From Actinomycetales bacterium (GTDB taxonomy: Bacteria; Actinomycetota; Actinomycetes; Actinomycetales; Actinomycetaceae): DNA of 21,739 bases. The position numbers and the translations under genes were made by a program. The stretch covers positions 1 through 21,739 of the forward strand of contig JALHDK010000058.1 of the NCBI GenBank assembly GCA_022838965.1, read 5' to 3'. The notes under the pieces are model-generated. The model made no database searches, was not told the origin of the DNA, and was given only the letters and a program-made list of their open reading frames with translations. Positions 8,491-17,787 of the stretch are shown piece after piece (positions within the stretch are counted from its first letter, which is position 1; the number at the start of each line of letters is the position of its first letter).

Positions 8491-9611
8491 AGGCCGATCT
8501 TCTCTTTCAGCCGCGCGAACATCCCGGTGCCGCCGGTGACCCGTGGATCGACCCGCTCCTCGCCGCGCAGGCGGGCGAGTTCGGCGAGCAGTTCGCGCTG
8601 CCGGTCGTCCATGCGGGTGGGCATCTCCACGTCGACGAACACCTTGAGATCGCCCCGCGTGTGGTTGTAGAGGCGTGTCACGCCGAGGCCCTTGAGGACC
8701 TCGGTGTGGCCGGGCTGGGTGCCGGGCCTGATGGGGACCTCGCGCGGGCCGTCGAAGGTGTCCAGGGTCACGACGGTGCCGAGGGCGGCGGCGGTCATCG
8801 GGACGGTCACCGAGCAGAGGAGATCGTCGCCACTGCGGGTGAAGCGCTCGTGCGGCCGGATCCGGAACTCGATGTGGAGGTCGCCGGCGGGGCCCGCGCC
8901 GGGACCCACCTCACCCCGTCCCGGCATGCGCAGCCGGGCGCCGTTCTCGACGCCGGCGGGCACGTCCACGGTGACCGTCCGGCGGGCCCGCACCCGGCCG
9001 TCGCCGGAGCACTCGGGACAGGGGTCGGTGATGATCGTGCCGTGGCCGTGACACATCGAGCAGGGGCTGGTGGTCATGATCTGGCCCAGGAGCGAGCGCG
9101 CCACCCGCTGGACGGAACCTCGCCCGCCGCACGCCTCGCAGGTCCGCGGGCTGGTGCCGGGCCGGCAGCAGGTTCCCGAACAGGTGGGGCAGACGACGGC
9201 GGTGTTGACGGTGACCTCCCGGGTGGACCCGAACACCGCCTCGCGCAGGTCGATCTCGAGGGCGATGAGGGCGTCCTGGCCGCGCCGCCCACGGGGGACC
9301 GGCCCGCGCGGATTGGCCGCGCCCGCCGCGGCCCCGAAGAAGGTCTCGAAGATGTCGGCGAAACCGCCGAAGGCCGGACCTCCCCCACCCATGCCACCGA
9401 GCGCGCTCTCGCCGCCGAGGTCGTACATCTGGCGCTTCTCGGGATCGGAGAGCACCTCGTAGGCGTGCGAGACCTCCTTGAAGCGGTCCTCGGAGCCAGG
9501 GCCGGCGACATCCGGGTGGGTTTCGCGAGCCAGCTTGCGATACGCCCGCTTGATCTCCTCGGCCGTGGCGTTGCGGGCCACCCCGAGCACGTCATAGTAG
9601 TTCCTGCTCAC
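8487..9611 (-). CDS. dnaJ: Chaperone protein DnaJ (DnaJ2-type, paired with hrcA)
   Basis: This Hsp40 co-chaperone delivers substrates to DnaK and stimulates its ATPase. Domains in the 374-residue product: a J domain at about 4-66 with HPD at 32-34, a Gly/Phe-rich linker at about 66-105, and a zinc-finger domain at 141-205. The four zinc motifs are [24 protein letters not shown] and CPECSGDG; the first departs from CxxCxGxG in its last position and carries an extra Cys. The C-terminal substrate-binding domains follow, with the [17 protein letters not shown] signature. The GTG start at 9611 lies 13 bases after the hrcA stop. Pairing with hrcA rather than grpE/dnaK marks it as the second actinobacterial DnaJ. 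It should share HrcA control. Confidence 0.95.
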   Translation of the reverse strand: MSRNYYDVLGVARNATAEEIKRAYRKLARETHPDVAGPGSEDRFKEVSHAYEVLSDPEKRQMYDLGGESALGGMGGGGPAFGGFADIFETFFGAAAGAANPRGPVPRGRRGQDALIALEIDLREAVFGSTREVTVNTAVVCPTCSGTCCRPGTSPRTCEACGGRGSVQRVARSLLGQIMTTSPCSMCHGHGTIITDPCPECSGDGRVRARRTVTVDVPAGVENGARLRMPGRGEVGPGAGPAGDLHIEFRIRPHERFTRSGDDLLCSVTVPMTAAALGTVVTLDTFDGPREVPIRPGTQPGHTEVLKGLGVTRLYNHTRGDLKVFVDVEMPTRMDDRQRELLAELARLRGEERVDPRVTGGTGMFARLKEKIGL

Positions 9612-9624
9612 GCACTGCCTGTTC

Positions 9625-10641
9625 TCATGGGGTGTTCAGAATCTGCGACACATACCGTGCAACGGCTCGCACCGCTGCCATTGTTCCCGGGTAGTCCATC
9701 CGCGTGGGTCCCAGCACCGCGAGAGCCCCCACAGGACCGCCGCCCGCAGGCCCGTCACCGTAGGTCGCCGTCACCAGCGAGGCCTCGGACAGCCCCTCGT
9801 GGCGGTTCTCCGTGCCGATCCTCACGGCGATCTCCTTCGCCATCTCGCTGAGGAGACGCAACATCACCACCTGCTCCTCCAGCGCCTCGAGCACCGGACC
9901 GATACTCCGCTGGAAGTCGGTCGTCGACCGCGCCAGGTTGGCCGTCCCCGCCATGACGATGCGCTCCTCGGTGTCCGATCGCATCATCTCGACCAGTTGC
10001 GGGCCGATCGCCTCGAGCAGGGGCCGCAGGTCCGGTGGCAGCTCCTCCGCGAGGGCCGCGAGGGGTTCGGCGAGCCCGGAGAGACGCAGTCCGACGAGCT
10101 TCTCGTTGAGCCGGGCCCGCAGTGGCTCGAGGTCCGGGAGCGTCCCCGGGAACTCGATGGTGCGCTGCTCCACCCGGCCGTTCTCGGTGATGACGACGAG
10201 CAGGAGGTGGTGCTCCGCCAGCCGCACGATCTCCAGGTGGCGCAGCGCCGACCGCTGCAGGCTCGGGTACTGGATGATGGCCACCAGGTGGGTGAGGTGG
10301 GCGAGCGATCGCGCGGTGCGCTCCAGGACCTGGTCGAGATCGATCGCGCCGGAGAGGAACGACTCGATGGCGCGCCGCTCGGCCACGGACAGGGGTTTCA
10401 GGGTGGCGATCTGATCGACGAAATGGCGGTAGCCCTTGTCCGTCGGGACGCGGCCCGCCGAGGTGTGCGGCTGCATGATGTAGCCGCACTCCTCGAGGTA
10501 CGCCATGTCGTTGCGGACGGTGGCGGGAGACACGCCGAGGTGGTGCCGCTCCACGATCGCCCGGGAGCCGACGGGCTCACGCGTGGAGACGTAGTCCTGC
10601 ACGATCACACGCAGGACCTCCATCCGCCGCTCGTCGCTCAT
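9625..10641 (-). CDS. hrcA: Heat-inducible transcription repressor HrcA
   Basis: HrcA represses heat-shock genes by binding CIRCE operators and needs GroEL to stay active. The 338-residue product starts with a winged-helix domain (about 1-75). This contains [33 protein letters not shown] and the wing residues [20 protein letters not shown], the most conserved stretch of the family. A GAF-like dimer domain follows to about 330. The ATG at 10641 has an excellent GGAGGGAGG site. A CIRCE element lies 16 bases upstream, so the gene is autoregulated. It is the first gene of a long minus-strand chain (dnaJ, rsmE, phoH, ybeY, CBS protein, era). Confidence 0.96.
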   Translation of the reverse strand: MSDERRMEVLRVIVQDYVSTREPVGSRAIVERHHLGVSPATVRNDMAYLEECGYIMQPHTSAGRVPTDKGYRHFVDQIATLKPLSVAERRAIESFLSGAIDLDQVLERTARSLAHLTHLVAIIQYPSLQRSALRHLEIVRLAEHHLLLVVITENGRVEQRTIEFPGTLPDLEPLRARLNEKLVGLRLSGLAEPLAALAEELPPDLRPLLEAIGPQLVEMMRSDTEERIVMAGTANLARSTTDFQRSIGPVLEALEEQVVMLRLLSEMAKEIAVRIGTENRHEGLSEASLVTATYGDGPAGGGPVGALAVLGPTRMDYPGTMAAVRAVARYVSQILNTP

Positions 10642-10657
10642 TCGCCTCCCTCCACCG

Positions 10658-10684
10658 CAAGCACTCTCCCCCCTGGAGTGCCAA
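10658..10684 (-). promoter_or_regulatory. CIRCE operator (HrcA binding site)
   Basis: On the minus strand TTGGCACTC, 9 bases, then GAGTGCTTG. The consensus is TTAGCACTC-N9-GAGTGCTAA, so there is one mismatch in the left arm and two in the right, with both GCACTC/GAGTGC cores intact and the exact 9-base spacer. It lies between the hrcA -10 hexamer and the ribosome site, covering the expected transcription start, an ideal repression position. Confidence 0.93.
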
Positions 10685-10689
10685 TTCTA
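10684..10689 (-). promoter_or_regulatory. hrcA -10 element
   Basis: TAGAAT on the minus strand directly abuts the CIRCE operator, sharing its last base. The predicted transcription start falls inside the operator near 10677. I see no good -35 at 16-18 bases upstream. Confidence 0.5.
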
Positions 10690-10764
10690 CGCCAGGGAGC
10701 ACCGCCGGGCCGAGACCCGGCGACACACAGGGCGCGCCACAGGTTCCGGGACGGCGCGAGGACG

Positions 10765-10770
10765 TAACCT
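10765..10770 (+). promoter_or_regulatory. -10 element of the DUF3097 gene, leaderless geometry
   Basis: TAACCT ends 7 bases before the GTG at 10777, with no Shine-Dalgarno sequence between, so transcription would begin on the start codon. No convincing -35 is visible. It diverges from the hrcA promoter about 75 bases away. Confidence 0.45.
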
Positions 10771-10776
10771 GCCCGA

Positions 10777-11596
10777 GTGGATCGTTACGGCCCAGACGTG
10801 CTCACCTCCCGGCCCCGGCGCCCCGCCGCCCGGTCGCAACCGGCCGAGCCCGGCCTGGTGGTGGAGGACGTCGAGACCGGCTGGGTGGGCGCCGTCGTCC
10901 GGGTGGAGAAGTCCGGCGGCATGCACGTCGTGGTGCTGGAGGACAGGCGCGGCCGCACGCGCACCTTTCCGCTGGGACCGGGCTTCTGGGTCGAGGGCAC
11001 ACCCGTGGTCCTCACACTCCCCGCGCCGGCGCCCGGCGCGTACCGCATCCGGGTCGATCGCGGTCCCCGGCCAGCGGGCGCGGGTGGCAGTGGAGTCGCG
11101 GATCTGGGTGGAGGGCCGGCACGACGCCGAGCTGGTGGAACGGGTGTGGGGGGACGACCTGCGGGTGGAGGGCGTGGTTGTGGAACTGCTCGACGGCGTC
11201 GACAACCTCGCCCAGGTCCTTCGCGACTTCCGGCCGGGACCCGGACGCCGGGCCGGGGTCCTCGTCGATCATCTGGTCGCCGGTTCGAAGGAGAGCCGGA
11301 TCGTCGCCGAGGCGCGTGGGCCGGGCAGCGAGCATGTGCTCGTCCTCGGCCACCCGTACGTGGACGTCTGGCAGGCGGTGAAGCCGCAGCGGCTCGGGCT
11401 GCGGGAATGGCCGGCCATCCCGCGGGGCACCGACGTCAAGGTGGGGACGCTCCGCGCCCTCGGCTGGCCCCACGCGGATCAGGCGGACGTCGCCGCCGGG
11501 TGGAAGCGCATCCTCGGCCGGGTGCGGGACTACCGGGACCTCGAGCCGGCTCTCCTCGGCCGCATGGAGGAGCTCATCGACTTCGTCACCGCGTGA
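10777..11596 (+). CDS. DUF3097 family protein, apparent frameshift
   Basis: This is an actinobacterial protein family of unknown function, about 270 residues long. The first 80 residues are in the frame of the GTG at 10777: MDRYGPDVL, then GLVVEDVETGWVGAVVRVEK and a stretch ending VEGTPVVLTLPAPAPG. The family continues in the next frame: RTASGSIAVPGQRARV, then RIWVEGRHDAELVERVWGDD, VLVDHLVAGSKESRI, HVLVLGHPYVDVWQAVKP and a C-terminus of MEELIDFVTA. The switch lies between about 11018 and 11041, in a C/G-only run; removing one base there restores the whole family. The stop is TGA at 11594-11596. Both halves are well preserved, so recent mutation or sequencing error is likelier than old decay. 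The next gene is convergent, 10 bases away. Confidence 0.82.
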
Positions 11597-11606
11597 CGGA
11601 GCCTGC

Positions 11607-12932
11607 TCAGTCCGCAGGCGCGGGCGCGGGCGGGATGGTCGCACCCGCTTCCGGCACACGGACCAGCTGACTGATCACCACGCCCACCACCGCGATCACG
11701 AAGGGGTAGACGGAGACCGCGACCCGGAACGCCAGTCCCGGATCCGGACCCGGGTTCTCTCCCGAGTAGTAGCCGAAGAGGAAGCCGAGCGATCCCAGGC
11801 CGATTCCCGCGGTCGCCCCCGTGAGACGGCTGAAGAAGCCGAAGGCGGAGAGGAAGAGCCCCTCGCGGTGATGGCCGTGCCGCCGTGTGTCCTCGTCCAG
11901 GACCCGGGCCTGGATGAGGTCATTGGTCGCCAGGAGGCCGGACCAGCCGACCGCGACCACCGCCAGGGACAGCGCGGCGGTCAGCAGGGAGGTTGCGAAG
12001 AAGAACGGGATGAAGCCGAGCGCGAGGAACACGAACGCCAGGCGCCAGGCGAAGGGCGCGCCCCGGCGCCGCACCAGCGCGGTCCATGCCCCGAGGCCGG
12101 CCGCCGCGACGGCGATGGCGACGGCGAGCAGCCACAGGGTGCGCGCCACCGGCAATCCGAGGGCGTACTTCACGTACAGCTGGATCCCGGCAAGGACGAA
12201 CGCGAGGGGAACGAGGTAGCAGGCGGTTGCGATCCCGACCTGCCAGAAGAGCCGCGTCCGCAGGATGACGCTGATGCCGGCGAGGAACGTCGGGTGGGCG
12301 TCGGTGGCACGGGCGGGGTCCTCCCGGACGCCGAGGGCCATGAACAGCATGACGGTGACGGCGAACGCGGCGTAGATGATGGCCGTGGTGGTGAAGCCCG
12401 AGGTGGTGGTCTCCGTACCGAAGACCCCGGTGGTGAGCAGCGGGGTCATCGCCAGCGCGATCGCGAGCGCCACAAGCTGGAAGGCCTGCCGCAGCGCATT
12501 GGCACCCGCCCGGCGGTGCTCCGTGCGGAAGAGTTCGGGCAGCAGGGCGTTGTAGTTCGCCGCGAACATCGAGTCGGCCGCCTCGCAGAGGATCGCGAAG
12601 ATCGCGAACCACAGCACCAGCCCTACCCCGCTTAGTGAGTCGGGCGCGGAGAAGAAGCCCACCAGACCGCCGGCGAGAATGACGGAGCCCACCACGAGCC
12701 ATGGCCGCCGGCGGCCCCAGCGCGTGCGGGTGCGGTCCGAGAGGTGGCCGAGCACCGGATTGTCGACGGCGTCGAGCACGGCGTAGAAGGCCATGACGGT
12801 GCCGTAGGCGCGCACGTCCAGCCCGAGGATGTCCACGTAGTACAGGAGCGTCGAGACGCGGATCGCGTTGATCGGGATCGCAAGACCCAGCATGCCGATG
12901 GCGTAGCGCCACGTGGGCATCGTCCCGGTCAC
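11607..12932 (-). CDS. MFS transporter, GPH-type sugar:cation symporter, copy 1
   Basis: This 441-residue, roughly 12-span membrane protein belongs to the MFS_2/GPH (glycoside-pentoside-hexuronide:cation symporter) group. The diagnostic loop between helices 2 and 3 reads DNPVLGHLSDRTRTRWGRRRPWLVVG. The cation-site region of helix 2 has YAVLDAVDNP. The substrate cannot be read from sequence; no glycoside hydrolase or sugar regulator is adjacent. The GTG start at 12932 is chosen for its GGGAGGAGG site 4-5 bases away; an ATG lies four codons in (12920). The open frame further upstream lies inside copy 2 and is not coding. Copy 2 ends 25 bases upstream, has the same length and aligns almost without gaps, so the two form a tandem duplicate operon. 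Confidence 0.88.
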   Translation of the reverse strand: MTGTMPTWRYAIGMLGLAIPINAIRVSTLLYYVDILGLDVRAYGTVMAFYAVLDAVDNPVLGHLSDRTRTRWGRRRPWLVVGSVILAGGLVGFFSAPDSLSGVGLVLWFAIFAILCEAADSMFAANYNALLPELFRTEHRRAGANALRQAFQLVALAIALAMTPLLTTGVFGTETTTSGFTTTAIIYAAFAVTVMLFMALGVREDPARATDAHPTFLAGISVILRTRLFWQVGIATACYLVPLAFVLAGIQLYVKYALGLPVARTLWLLAVAIAVAAAGLGAWTALVRRRGAPFAWRLAFVFLALGFIPFFFATSLLTAALSLAVVAVGWSGLLATNDLIQARVLDEDTRRHGHHREGLFLSAFGFFSRLTGATAGIGLGSLGFLFGYYSGENPGPDPGLAFRVAVSVYPFVIAVVGVVISQLVRVPEAGATIPPAPAPAD

Positions 12933-12957
12933 CGCGCCTCCTCCCGCAGGGCACAGG

Positions 12958-14283
12958 CTATCGGCCGGTCCCCCCGGGGAGGAACCGGGGAGCCGCGTCC
13001 TCCCCGGGAAGCACGATGAACCGTGAGAACACGGCGCCCGCCAGGGCGAACGCGAACGGCACCGCACCCACGAACACCCGGAACGCGAGCCCCGGGTCCG
13101 GACCGGGGTCGTCGCCGGAGTAGTACCCGAACACCGCCCCGAGCAGGGCAAGGGCCACGCCGTTCAGCGCGCCCGTGGTCCGGGTGAAAACCCCGAAGGC
13201 GGAAAGGAACAGACCCTCCCGGTGTTGTGCGTGCACGCGGGCATCCTCGTCCAGGAGCCGCGCCTGGATCAGGTCGTTCGTCGCGAGGAGGGCGGACCAC
13301 CCCAGGCCGAGGACGCATCCGGCCACCGTGGCCTCCCGGAGGTCGCGCGCGAGGTACAGGGGGATGAAACCCACGGCGAGCAGGGCGAACCCGGAACGCC
13401 ACACGGCGGGGGCGCCCCTTTCCCGGACCAGGCTCGCCCACACGGGGAGCGCCGCGGCGCTCACCGCGATCACGACTGCCTGGATGGTGAACGCGCGCGC
13501 CACCGGCAACCCGAGCGAGTACTTGACGTAGAGCTGGATGCCGCTGAGAACGAGGGCGAGCGGCGCCAGGAAGCAGAGCGAGGCGAACCCGATCTGCCAG
13601 AAGAGGCGGGTCCGGAGGATGGCGAGAGCCCCGGCGACCAGGCCGGACGGCGTCGGGACGGAGTGTCGGGGGTTCTCCCGCACGCCGACAGCCATGAAGA
13701 GGAGCGCGGCGAACGCCACCACGGCGTAGATGCGCGCCGTGGTGGTGAAGCCGACCGTCGTGTCCTGGGTGCCGAAGACCTGCGTGGTCAGCACGGGGGT
13801 CACGGCGAGGGAGAGCACCAGGGCCACCAGCTGGAAGCCCTGCCGGAGGGCGTTCGCCACCGCCCGGACCCGCTCCTCCGGGAAGAGTTCCGGCAGCAGG
13901 GCACCGTAGTTGGCCGAGAACATCGAGTCCGCGGCCTCGCTGAGGATCGCGAAGAACGCGAACCACAGGACGAGGCCGAGCCCGTCCAGGGTGGTGGGCG
14001 CGGAGAAGAAGCCCACGAACGCTGCCGTCAGCACGACGGCGCCCACCACGAGCCAGGGCCGGCGTCGCCCCCAGCGCGTCCGCGTGCGGTCCGACAGGTG
14101 GCCCAGCACCGGATTGTCCACCGCGTCGACCACCGCGTAGACGCTCATCACGATGCCGAAGGCGCGGACGTCCAGCCCGAGGATGTCGACGTAGTACAGC
14201 AGCATCGAGCCGCGCACCATGTTCAGGGGGATGGACATCCCGAACATGCCCACGGCGTACCGCCAGGCGGGCGTGCGGTTCAT
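12958..14283 (-). CDS. MFS transporter, GPH-type sugar:cation symporter, copy 2
   Basis: This is the paralogue of the downstream transporter, also 441 residues. Shared blocks include LLYYVDILGLDVRA, SDRTRTRWGRRRPWLVVG, the ILRTRLFWQ loop, GIQLYVKY, GLPVAR, LLATNDLIQAR, HREGLFLSAFG and GYYSG then PGPDPGLAFRV. Differences are concentrated in transmembrane spans and the C-terminal tail, which suggests divergent substrates rather than a recent copy. The ATG at 14283 (MNRTPAWRYAVGMFG) gives a length equal to its partner; the frame stays open far upstream but there runs antisense to the acylphosphatase gene and over hemW, so that extension is rejected. The ribosome site is weak. It diverges from the acylphosphatase gene across 48 bases. 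Confidence 0.88.
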   Translation of the reverse strand: MNRTPAWRYAVGMFGMSIPLNMVRGSMLLYYVDILGLDVRAFGIVMSVYAVVDAVDNPVLGHLSDRTRTRWGRRRPWLVVGAVVLTAAFVGFFSAPTTLDGLGLVLWFAFFAILSEAADSMFSANYGALLPELFPEERVRAVANALRQGFQLVALVLSLAVTPVLTTQVFGTQDTTVGFTTTARIYAVVAFAALLFMAVGVRENPRHSVPTPSGLVAGALAILRTRLFWQIGFASLCFLAPLALVLSGIQLYVKYSLGLPVARAFTIQAVVIAVSAAALPVWASLVRERGAPAVWRSGFALLAVGFIPLYLARDLREATVAGCVLGLGWSALLATNDLIQARLLDEDARVHAQHREGLFLSAFGVFTRTTGALNGVALALLGAVFGYYSGDDPGPDPGLAFRVFVGAVPFAFALAGAVFSRFIVLPGEDAAPRFLPGGTGR

Positions 14284-14331
14284 GGCGGATCCGGGGAGCC
14301 ATCCGGCCCGCCAGTGTGGTTCCATGACGCC

Positions 14332-14607
14332 ATGACACCGATGGTTGCACGCCGCGTCCTGGTCCATGGCGTGGTGCAGGGCGTCGGCTTCCGCTGGAAC
14401 TGCCAGCACGTGGCCCAGTCGCTGGGCGTGGCGGGCTGGGCCGCCAACCGGGCCGACGGCGGCGTGGAGGTGCACGCCGAGGGCCCGGAGGACGCCGTCG
14501 CGAGGCTCGTGGAGTGGTGCCGCCGGGGACCACGGCACGCGGTCGTGACGCGAGTGGAGACCATGGACGCCACACCCCGCGGCCTGACCACGTTCTCCGT
14601 GCACTGA
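14332..14607 (+). CDS. Acylphosphatase
   Basis: This small cytosolic enzyme hydrolyses acyl phosphates such as carbamoyl or acetyl phosphate. The 91-residue product shows the whole fold: VHGVVQGVGFRWNCQHVAQSLGVAGWAANRADGGVEVHAEG, with the catalytic Arg in VGFR and Asn in AANRADG. The strand-helix pattern continues to the C-terminus (TTFSVH). The start is ATG 14332 or the in-frame ATG 14341 three codons later; neither has a strong ribosome site. It is the only plus-strand gene in a minus-strand stretch, lying between the transporter pair and hemW, with which it converges (26 bases). Confidence 0.93.
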   Translation: MTPMVARRVLVHGVVQGVGFRWNCQHVAQSLGVAGWAANRADGGVEVHAEGPEDAVARLVEWCRRGPRHAVVTRVETMDATPRGLTTFSVH

Positions 14608-14633
14608 CCGGCGGGTCGGGCGTCCCGGCCCAT

Positions 14634-15833
14634 TCAGTCGGCCGTGAGCTCGTGCGTGACGGCGTCCGCGAGGAGCCGCCCCCGCCGGGTGAGGACCACC
14701 CGACCGTCCGCGGCGGGCCCGGGCTGGACGAGTCCCCGGGCCGCGAGATCGCCGATCCGGCCGGCGGCGCGACCCACGGCGATACCCTCGGCCAGGCGGA
14801 CACCGAGCATCACCCGTTCGAGCGCCTGCTCCGCCTCGCCGGGGACTTCGCGGCCCGCGACCGGCAGGCGGCCCGCGGCGAGCCGGGCGGCATGCGCGCG
14901 CGGATGCCGGACGTTCCAGAATCGCACCCCCGCGATGTGGGAGTGGGCCCCGGGGCCGATCCCCCACCAGTCCTGGTTGCGCCAGTAGCCGAGGTTGTGC
15001 CGGCACTCGTGCCCGGGGCGCGCCCAGTTGGAGATCTCGTACCAGGGAAGTCCGGCGGCGGAGAAGGCGTCGTCGGCGAGCTCGTACTTCTCCGCCTGGT
15101 CGTCCGGGTCGGGCAGCGGCAGCGCGCCGCGGCGCGTCAGGGCACCCATGCGTGTCCCCTCCTCCACCACGAGGGCATACGCCGAGACGTGGTCCGGCCC
15201 CAGCGCCAGTGCCGTGTCGAGGGTGGCCTGCCAGTCGGCCGGCGACTCTCCCGGCGTGCCGTAGATCAGGTCCACCGACACGTCGAGGCCGACGGCGCGG
15301 GCCGCCGCCGCCGCCCGGGCGACGTTGGCGGGAGTGTGGGTGCGGTCGAGGGTGGCGAGAACGTGCGGAACGGCGGACTGCATCCCCAGGGAGACCCGCG
15401 TGAAGCCCGCGGCGGCAAGATGCTCCAGGTACGCCTCGTCCACCGAGTCCGGGTTCGCCTCCGCGGTCACCTCCGCGCCCGTCTCGAGGCCCCAGGCGTC
15501 CCGGACCGACTCCAGGATGCGGGCGAGGTCCCCGGCCGGGAGCAGGGTGGGCGTACCTCCGCCGAAGAAGACGGTGGCAGCGGGCCGGGCGGGGATCGCC
15601 GCGTCGGCGAGCGCGGTCGCAGCGCGGCGGACCTCGGTGATCGCGGTCGCGGCGTAGGTCGCGTGGCTGGCGGGCCCGGCCGCGACATAGGTGTTGAAGT
15701 CGCAGTAGCCACACCGCACCCGGCAGTAGGGGACGTGGACGTAGACGCCGAAGGCACGCCCCGCGGTGCCTGCGGCGTCGATGCCCGTCAGGGGTCCGTC
15801 GTCGCCCGCGGCCGGGGTCGGGGACACCGTCAC
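14634..15833 (-). CDS. hemW: Radical SAM heme chaperone HemW
   Basis: HemW is a radical SAM protein once annotated as oxygen-independent coproporphyrinogen oxidase, now viewed as a heme-insertion chaperone. The 399-residue product has the HemW-type cluster motif CRVRCGYC (Cys37, Cys41, Cys44) inside [20 protein letters not shown]. It then shows [24 protein letters not shown] and [35 protein letters not shown] follows before the C-terminal HemN-type domain. The GTG at 15833 overlaps the lepA stop as GTGA; a second GTG two codons later (15827) is possible. lepA followed by hemW is the standard order in many bacteria and implies one mRNA. Confidence 0.94.
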   Translation of the reverse strand: MTVSPTPAAGDDGPLTGIDAAGTAGRAFGVYVHVPYCRVRCGYCDFNTYVAAGPASHATYAATAITEVRRAATALADAAIPARPAATVFFGGGTPTLLPAGDLARILESVRDAWGLETGAEVTAEANPDSVDEAYLEHLAAAGFTRVSLGMQSAVPHVLATLDRTHTPANVARAAAAARAVGLDVSVDLIYGTPGESPADWQATLDTALALGPDHVSAYALVVEEGTRMGALTRRGALPLPDPDDQAEKYELADDAFSAAGLPWYEISNWARPGHECRHNLGYWRNQDWWGIGPGAHSHIAGVRFWNVRHPRAHAARLAAGRLPVAGREVPGEAEQALERVMLGVRLAEGIAVGRAAGRIGDLAARGLVQPGPAADGRVVLTRRGRLLADAVTHELTAD

Positions 15834-17683
15834 TTTCTGGGGGCGGCGGCGTCGGAGGTGAGGGCTGCGATGAACGCCTCCTGCGGAACCTCGACCCGGC
15901 CGATCGCCTTCATCCGCTTCTTGCCCTCCTTCTGTTTCTCCAGCAGCTTGCGCTTGCGCGTGATGTCCCCGCCGTAGCACTTGGCGAGCATGTCCTTGCG
16001 GAGGGCGCGAATGGTCTCGCGGGCGATCACCCGGGAGCCCACCGCGGCCTGGATCGGCACCTCGAACTGCTGGCGCGGGATGAGCTTGCGCAGCCTGGTG
16101 GCCATCTCCACCCCGTAGGCGTAGGCCTTCTCCCGGTGGACGATGGCCGAGAAGGCGTCGACGGGTTCGTGATTCAGCAGGATGTCGACCTTGACGAGGT
16201 CGGCGGGGGCGGTCCCGGCGTCCTCGTAGTCCAGCGAGGCGTATCCCCGGGTGCGTGACTTCAGCTGGTCGAAGAAGTCGAACACGATCTCGGCGAGCGG
16301 GAGGGTGTACCGGAGCTCGACGCGTTCGGCGGAGAGGTAGTCCATGCCGAGAAGGGAGCCGCGCCGCTGCTGGCACAGCTCCATGATCGCGCCGATGAAC
16401 TCGCTGGGAGCGAGGATCGTCGCCTTCACGACGGGCTCCCTGATCTCGGCCACCTTGCCGCCCGGGAACTCCGAGGGGTTGGTGACGTCGACGACCGTGC
16501 GGTCCTCCAGGGTGACGAGGTACTCGACATTCGGAGCGGTGGAGATGAGGTCGAGACCGAACTCGCGTTCAAGGCGCTCGCGCACGATCTCGAGGTGGAG
16601 GAGTCCGAGGAAGCCGCACCGGAAGCCGAAGCCGAGGGCGGCGGACGTCTCGGGTTCGTACACCAGTGCGGCGTCGTTGAGCTTGAGCTTGTCCAGGGCG
16701 TCGCGCAGGGCGGGATAGTCCGAGCCGTCCATCGGGTAGAGGCCGGAGAACACCATCGGCTTGGGGTCCCGGTACCCCGCCAGCGGTTGCCGCGCGGGAC
16801 TCGAGGCGTTGGTGACCGTGTCGCCGACCCGCGACTGCCGGACCTCCTTCACGCCGGTGATAAGGTAGCCGACCTCGCCGACCCCGAGCCCCCTCGTCGG
16901 GGTCGGTTCCGGGGAGATGACCCCGATCTCCAGCAGTTCATGGGTGGCACCGGTGGACATCATCACGATCCGCTCCCGGGCGTTGAGGTTCCCGTCCCGG
17001 ACCCGGACGTAGGTGATGACTCCCCGGTAGCTGTCGTACACCGAGTCGAAGATGATGGCCCGCGCCGCGGCCCCCGCGTCGCCGACCGGGTGGGGCACGT
17101 GCTCGACGATGTGGTCGAGCAGCGCCGCGACGCCCTCCCCCGTCTTCCCCGAGACGCGCAGCACCTCCCCGGGTGTGCCGCCCACGAGGTTGGCCAGTTC
17201 CTCGGCGTATCGTTCCGGCTGCGCGGCCGGCAGGTCGATCTTGTTGAGGACGGGGATCACGGTGAGGTCGTTCTCGAGCGCCAGGTAGAGGTTCGCGAGC
17301 GTCTGGGCCTCGATGCCCTGCGCGGCGTCGACGAGCAGCACCGCGCCCTCACACGCGGCCAGCGACCGGGACACCTCGTAGCTGAAGTCCACGTGCCCGG
17401 GCGTGTCGATCATGTTGAGGGCGTACGCGGTGTTCCCGACCTGCCACGGCATCCGCACAGCCTGGGACTTGATGGTGATGCCCCGCTCCCGCTCGATGTC
17501 CATCCGGTCCAGGTACTGGGAGCGCATCGTGCGCTCGTCGACAACTCCCGTCAGCTGCAGCATGCGATCCGCCAGGGTGGACTTGCCATGGTCGATGTGC
17601 GCGATGATGCAGAAGTTGCGGATCAGCTCCGGCCGGGTGGCGGCGGGCGTGATCGTCTGAGCCAGCTGGGGGGACGGGATCAA
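15830..17683 (-). CDS. lepA: Elongation factor 4 (LepA)
   Basis: LepA is a ribosome-associated translational GTPase, implicated in initiation and 30S biogenesis and in back-translocation in vitro. The 617-residue product has G1 AHIDHGKST at 28-36, switch [14 protein letters not shown] at 64-76, G3 DTPGHVDF at 93-100, G4 NKIDLP at 147-152 and G5 VSGKTGEG. The LepA-only C-terminal domain follows, ending with [38 protein letters not shown]. No ATG or GTG fits the N-terminus. I choose TTG at 17683 (product IPSPQLAQT after Met) because GAGAGG lies 5 bases upstream and the length suits the family. The open frame continues to 18064, opposite another gene, and is rejected. Confidence 0.95.
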   Translation of the reverse strand: MIPSPQLAQTITPAATRPELIRNFCIIAHIDHGKSTLADRMLQLTGVVDERTMRSQYLDRMDIERERGITIKSQAVRMPWQVGNTAYALNMIDTPGHVDFSYEVSRSLAACEGAVLLVDAAQGIEAQTLANLYLALENDLTVIPVLNKIDLPAAQPERYAEELANLVGGTPGEVLRVSGKTGEGVAALLDHIVEHVPHPVGDAGAAARAIIFDSVYDSYRGVITYVRVRDGNLNARERIVMMSTGATHELLEIGVISPEPTPTRGLGVGEVGYLITGVKEVRQSRVGDTVTNASSPARQPLAGYRDPKPMVFSGLYPMDGSDYPALRDALDKLKLNDAALVYEPETSAALGFGFRCGFLGLLHLEIVRERLEREFGLDLISTAPNVEYLVTLEDRTVVDVTNPSEFPGGKVAEIREPVVKATILAPSEFIGAIMELCQQRRGSLLGMDYLSAERVELRYTLPLAEIVFDFFDQLKSRTRGYASLDYEDAGTAPADLVKVDILLNHEPVDAFSAIVHREKAYAYGVEMATRLRKLIPRQQFEVPIQAAVGSRVIARETIRALRKDMLAKCYGGDITRKRKLLEKQKEGKKRMKAIGRVEVPQEAFIAALTSDAAAPRK

Positions 17684-17787
17684 CGGGACCTCTCGGGTGC
17701 GGTTGGGCTGGCCCCCATCGTCCCATGACCGTCCGGACGGGGGGAAACGCGGGAACACCTCCGATGCCGCGAGCGTTGCACCGGTGG

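Noticed and set aside
9060..9195. Loss of a zinc site in DnaJ
   Set aside because: The first motif reads CPTCSGTC rather than ending in Gly, but all eight zinc-ligand Cys residues are present, so the site is expected to be intact.
11018..11041. Programmed frameshift in DUF3097
   Set aside because: I see no slippery heptamer, no stop codon at the shift and no internal Shine-Dalgarno stimulator; the family is normally encoded in one frame.
11584..11598. CGTCAC-CGC-GTGACG inverted repeat at the DUF3097 stop
   Set aside because: It has only six pairs, lies mostly in coding sequence and has no T-run; chance is likely in such DNA.
14614..14630. GGTCGGG-CGT-CCCGGCC hairpin between acylphosphatase and hemW stops
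   Set aside because: The stem is short and includes a G-T pair, and no T-run follows on either strand, so I do not call it a terminator.
14284..15714. Minus-strand frame extending transporter copy 2 to 918 residues
   Set aside because: The extra part lies opposite the acylphosphatase gene and out of frame with hemW; it is Arg/Pro/Gly-rich shadow, and the transporter alone matches its 441-residue paralogue.
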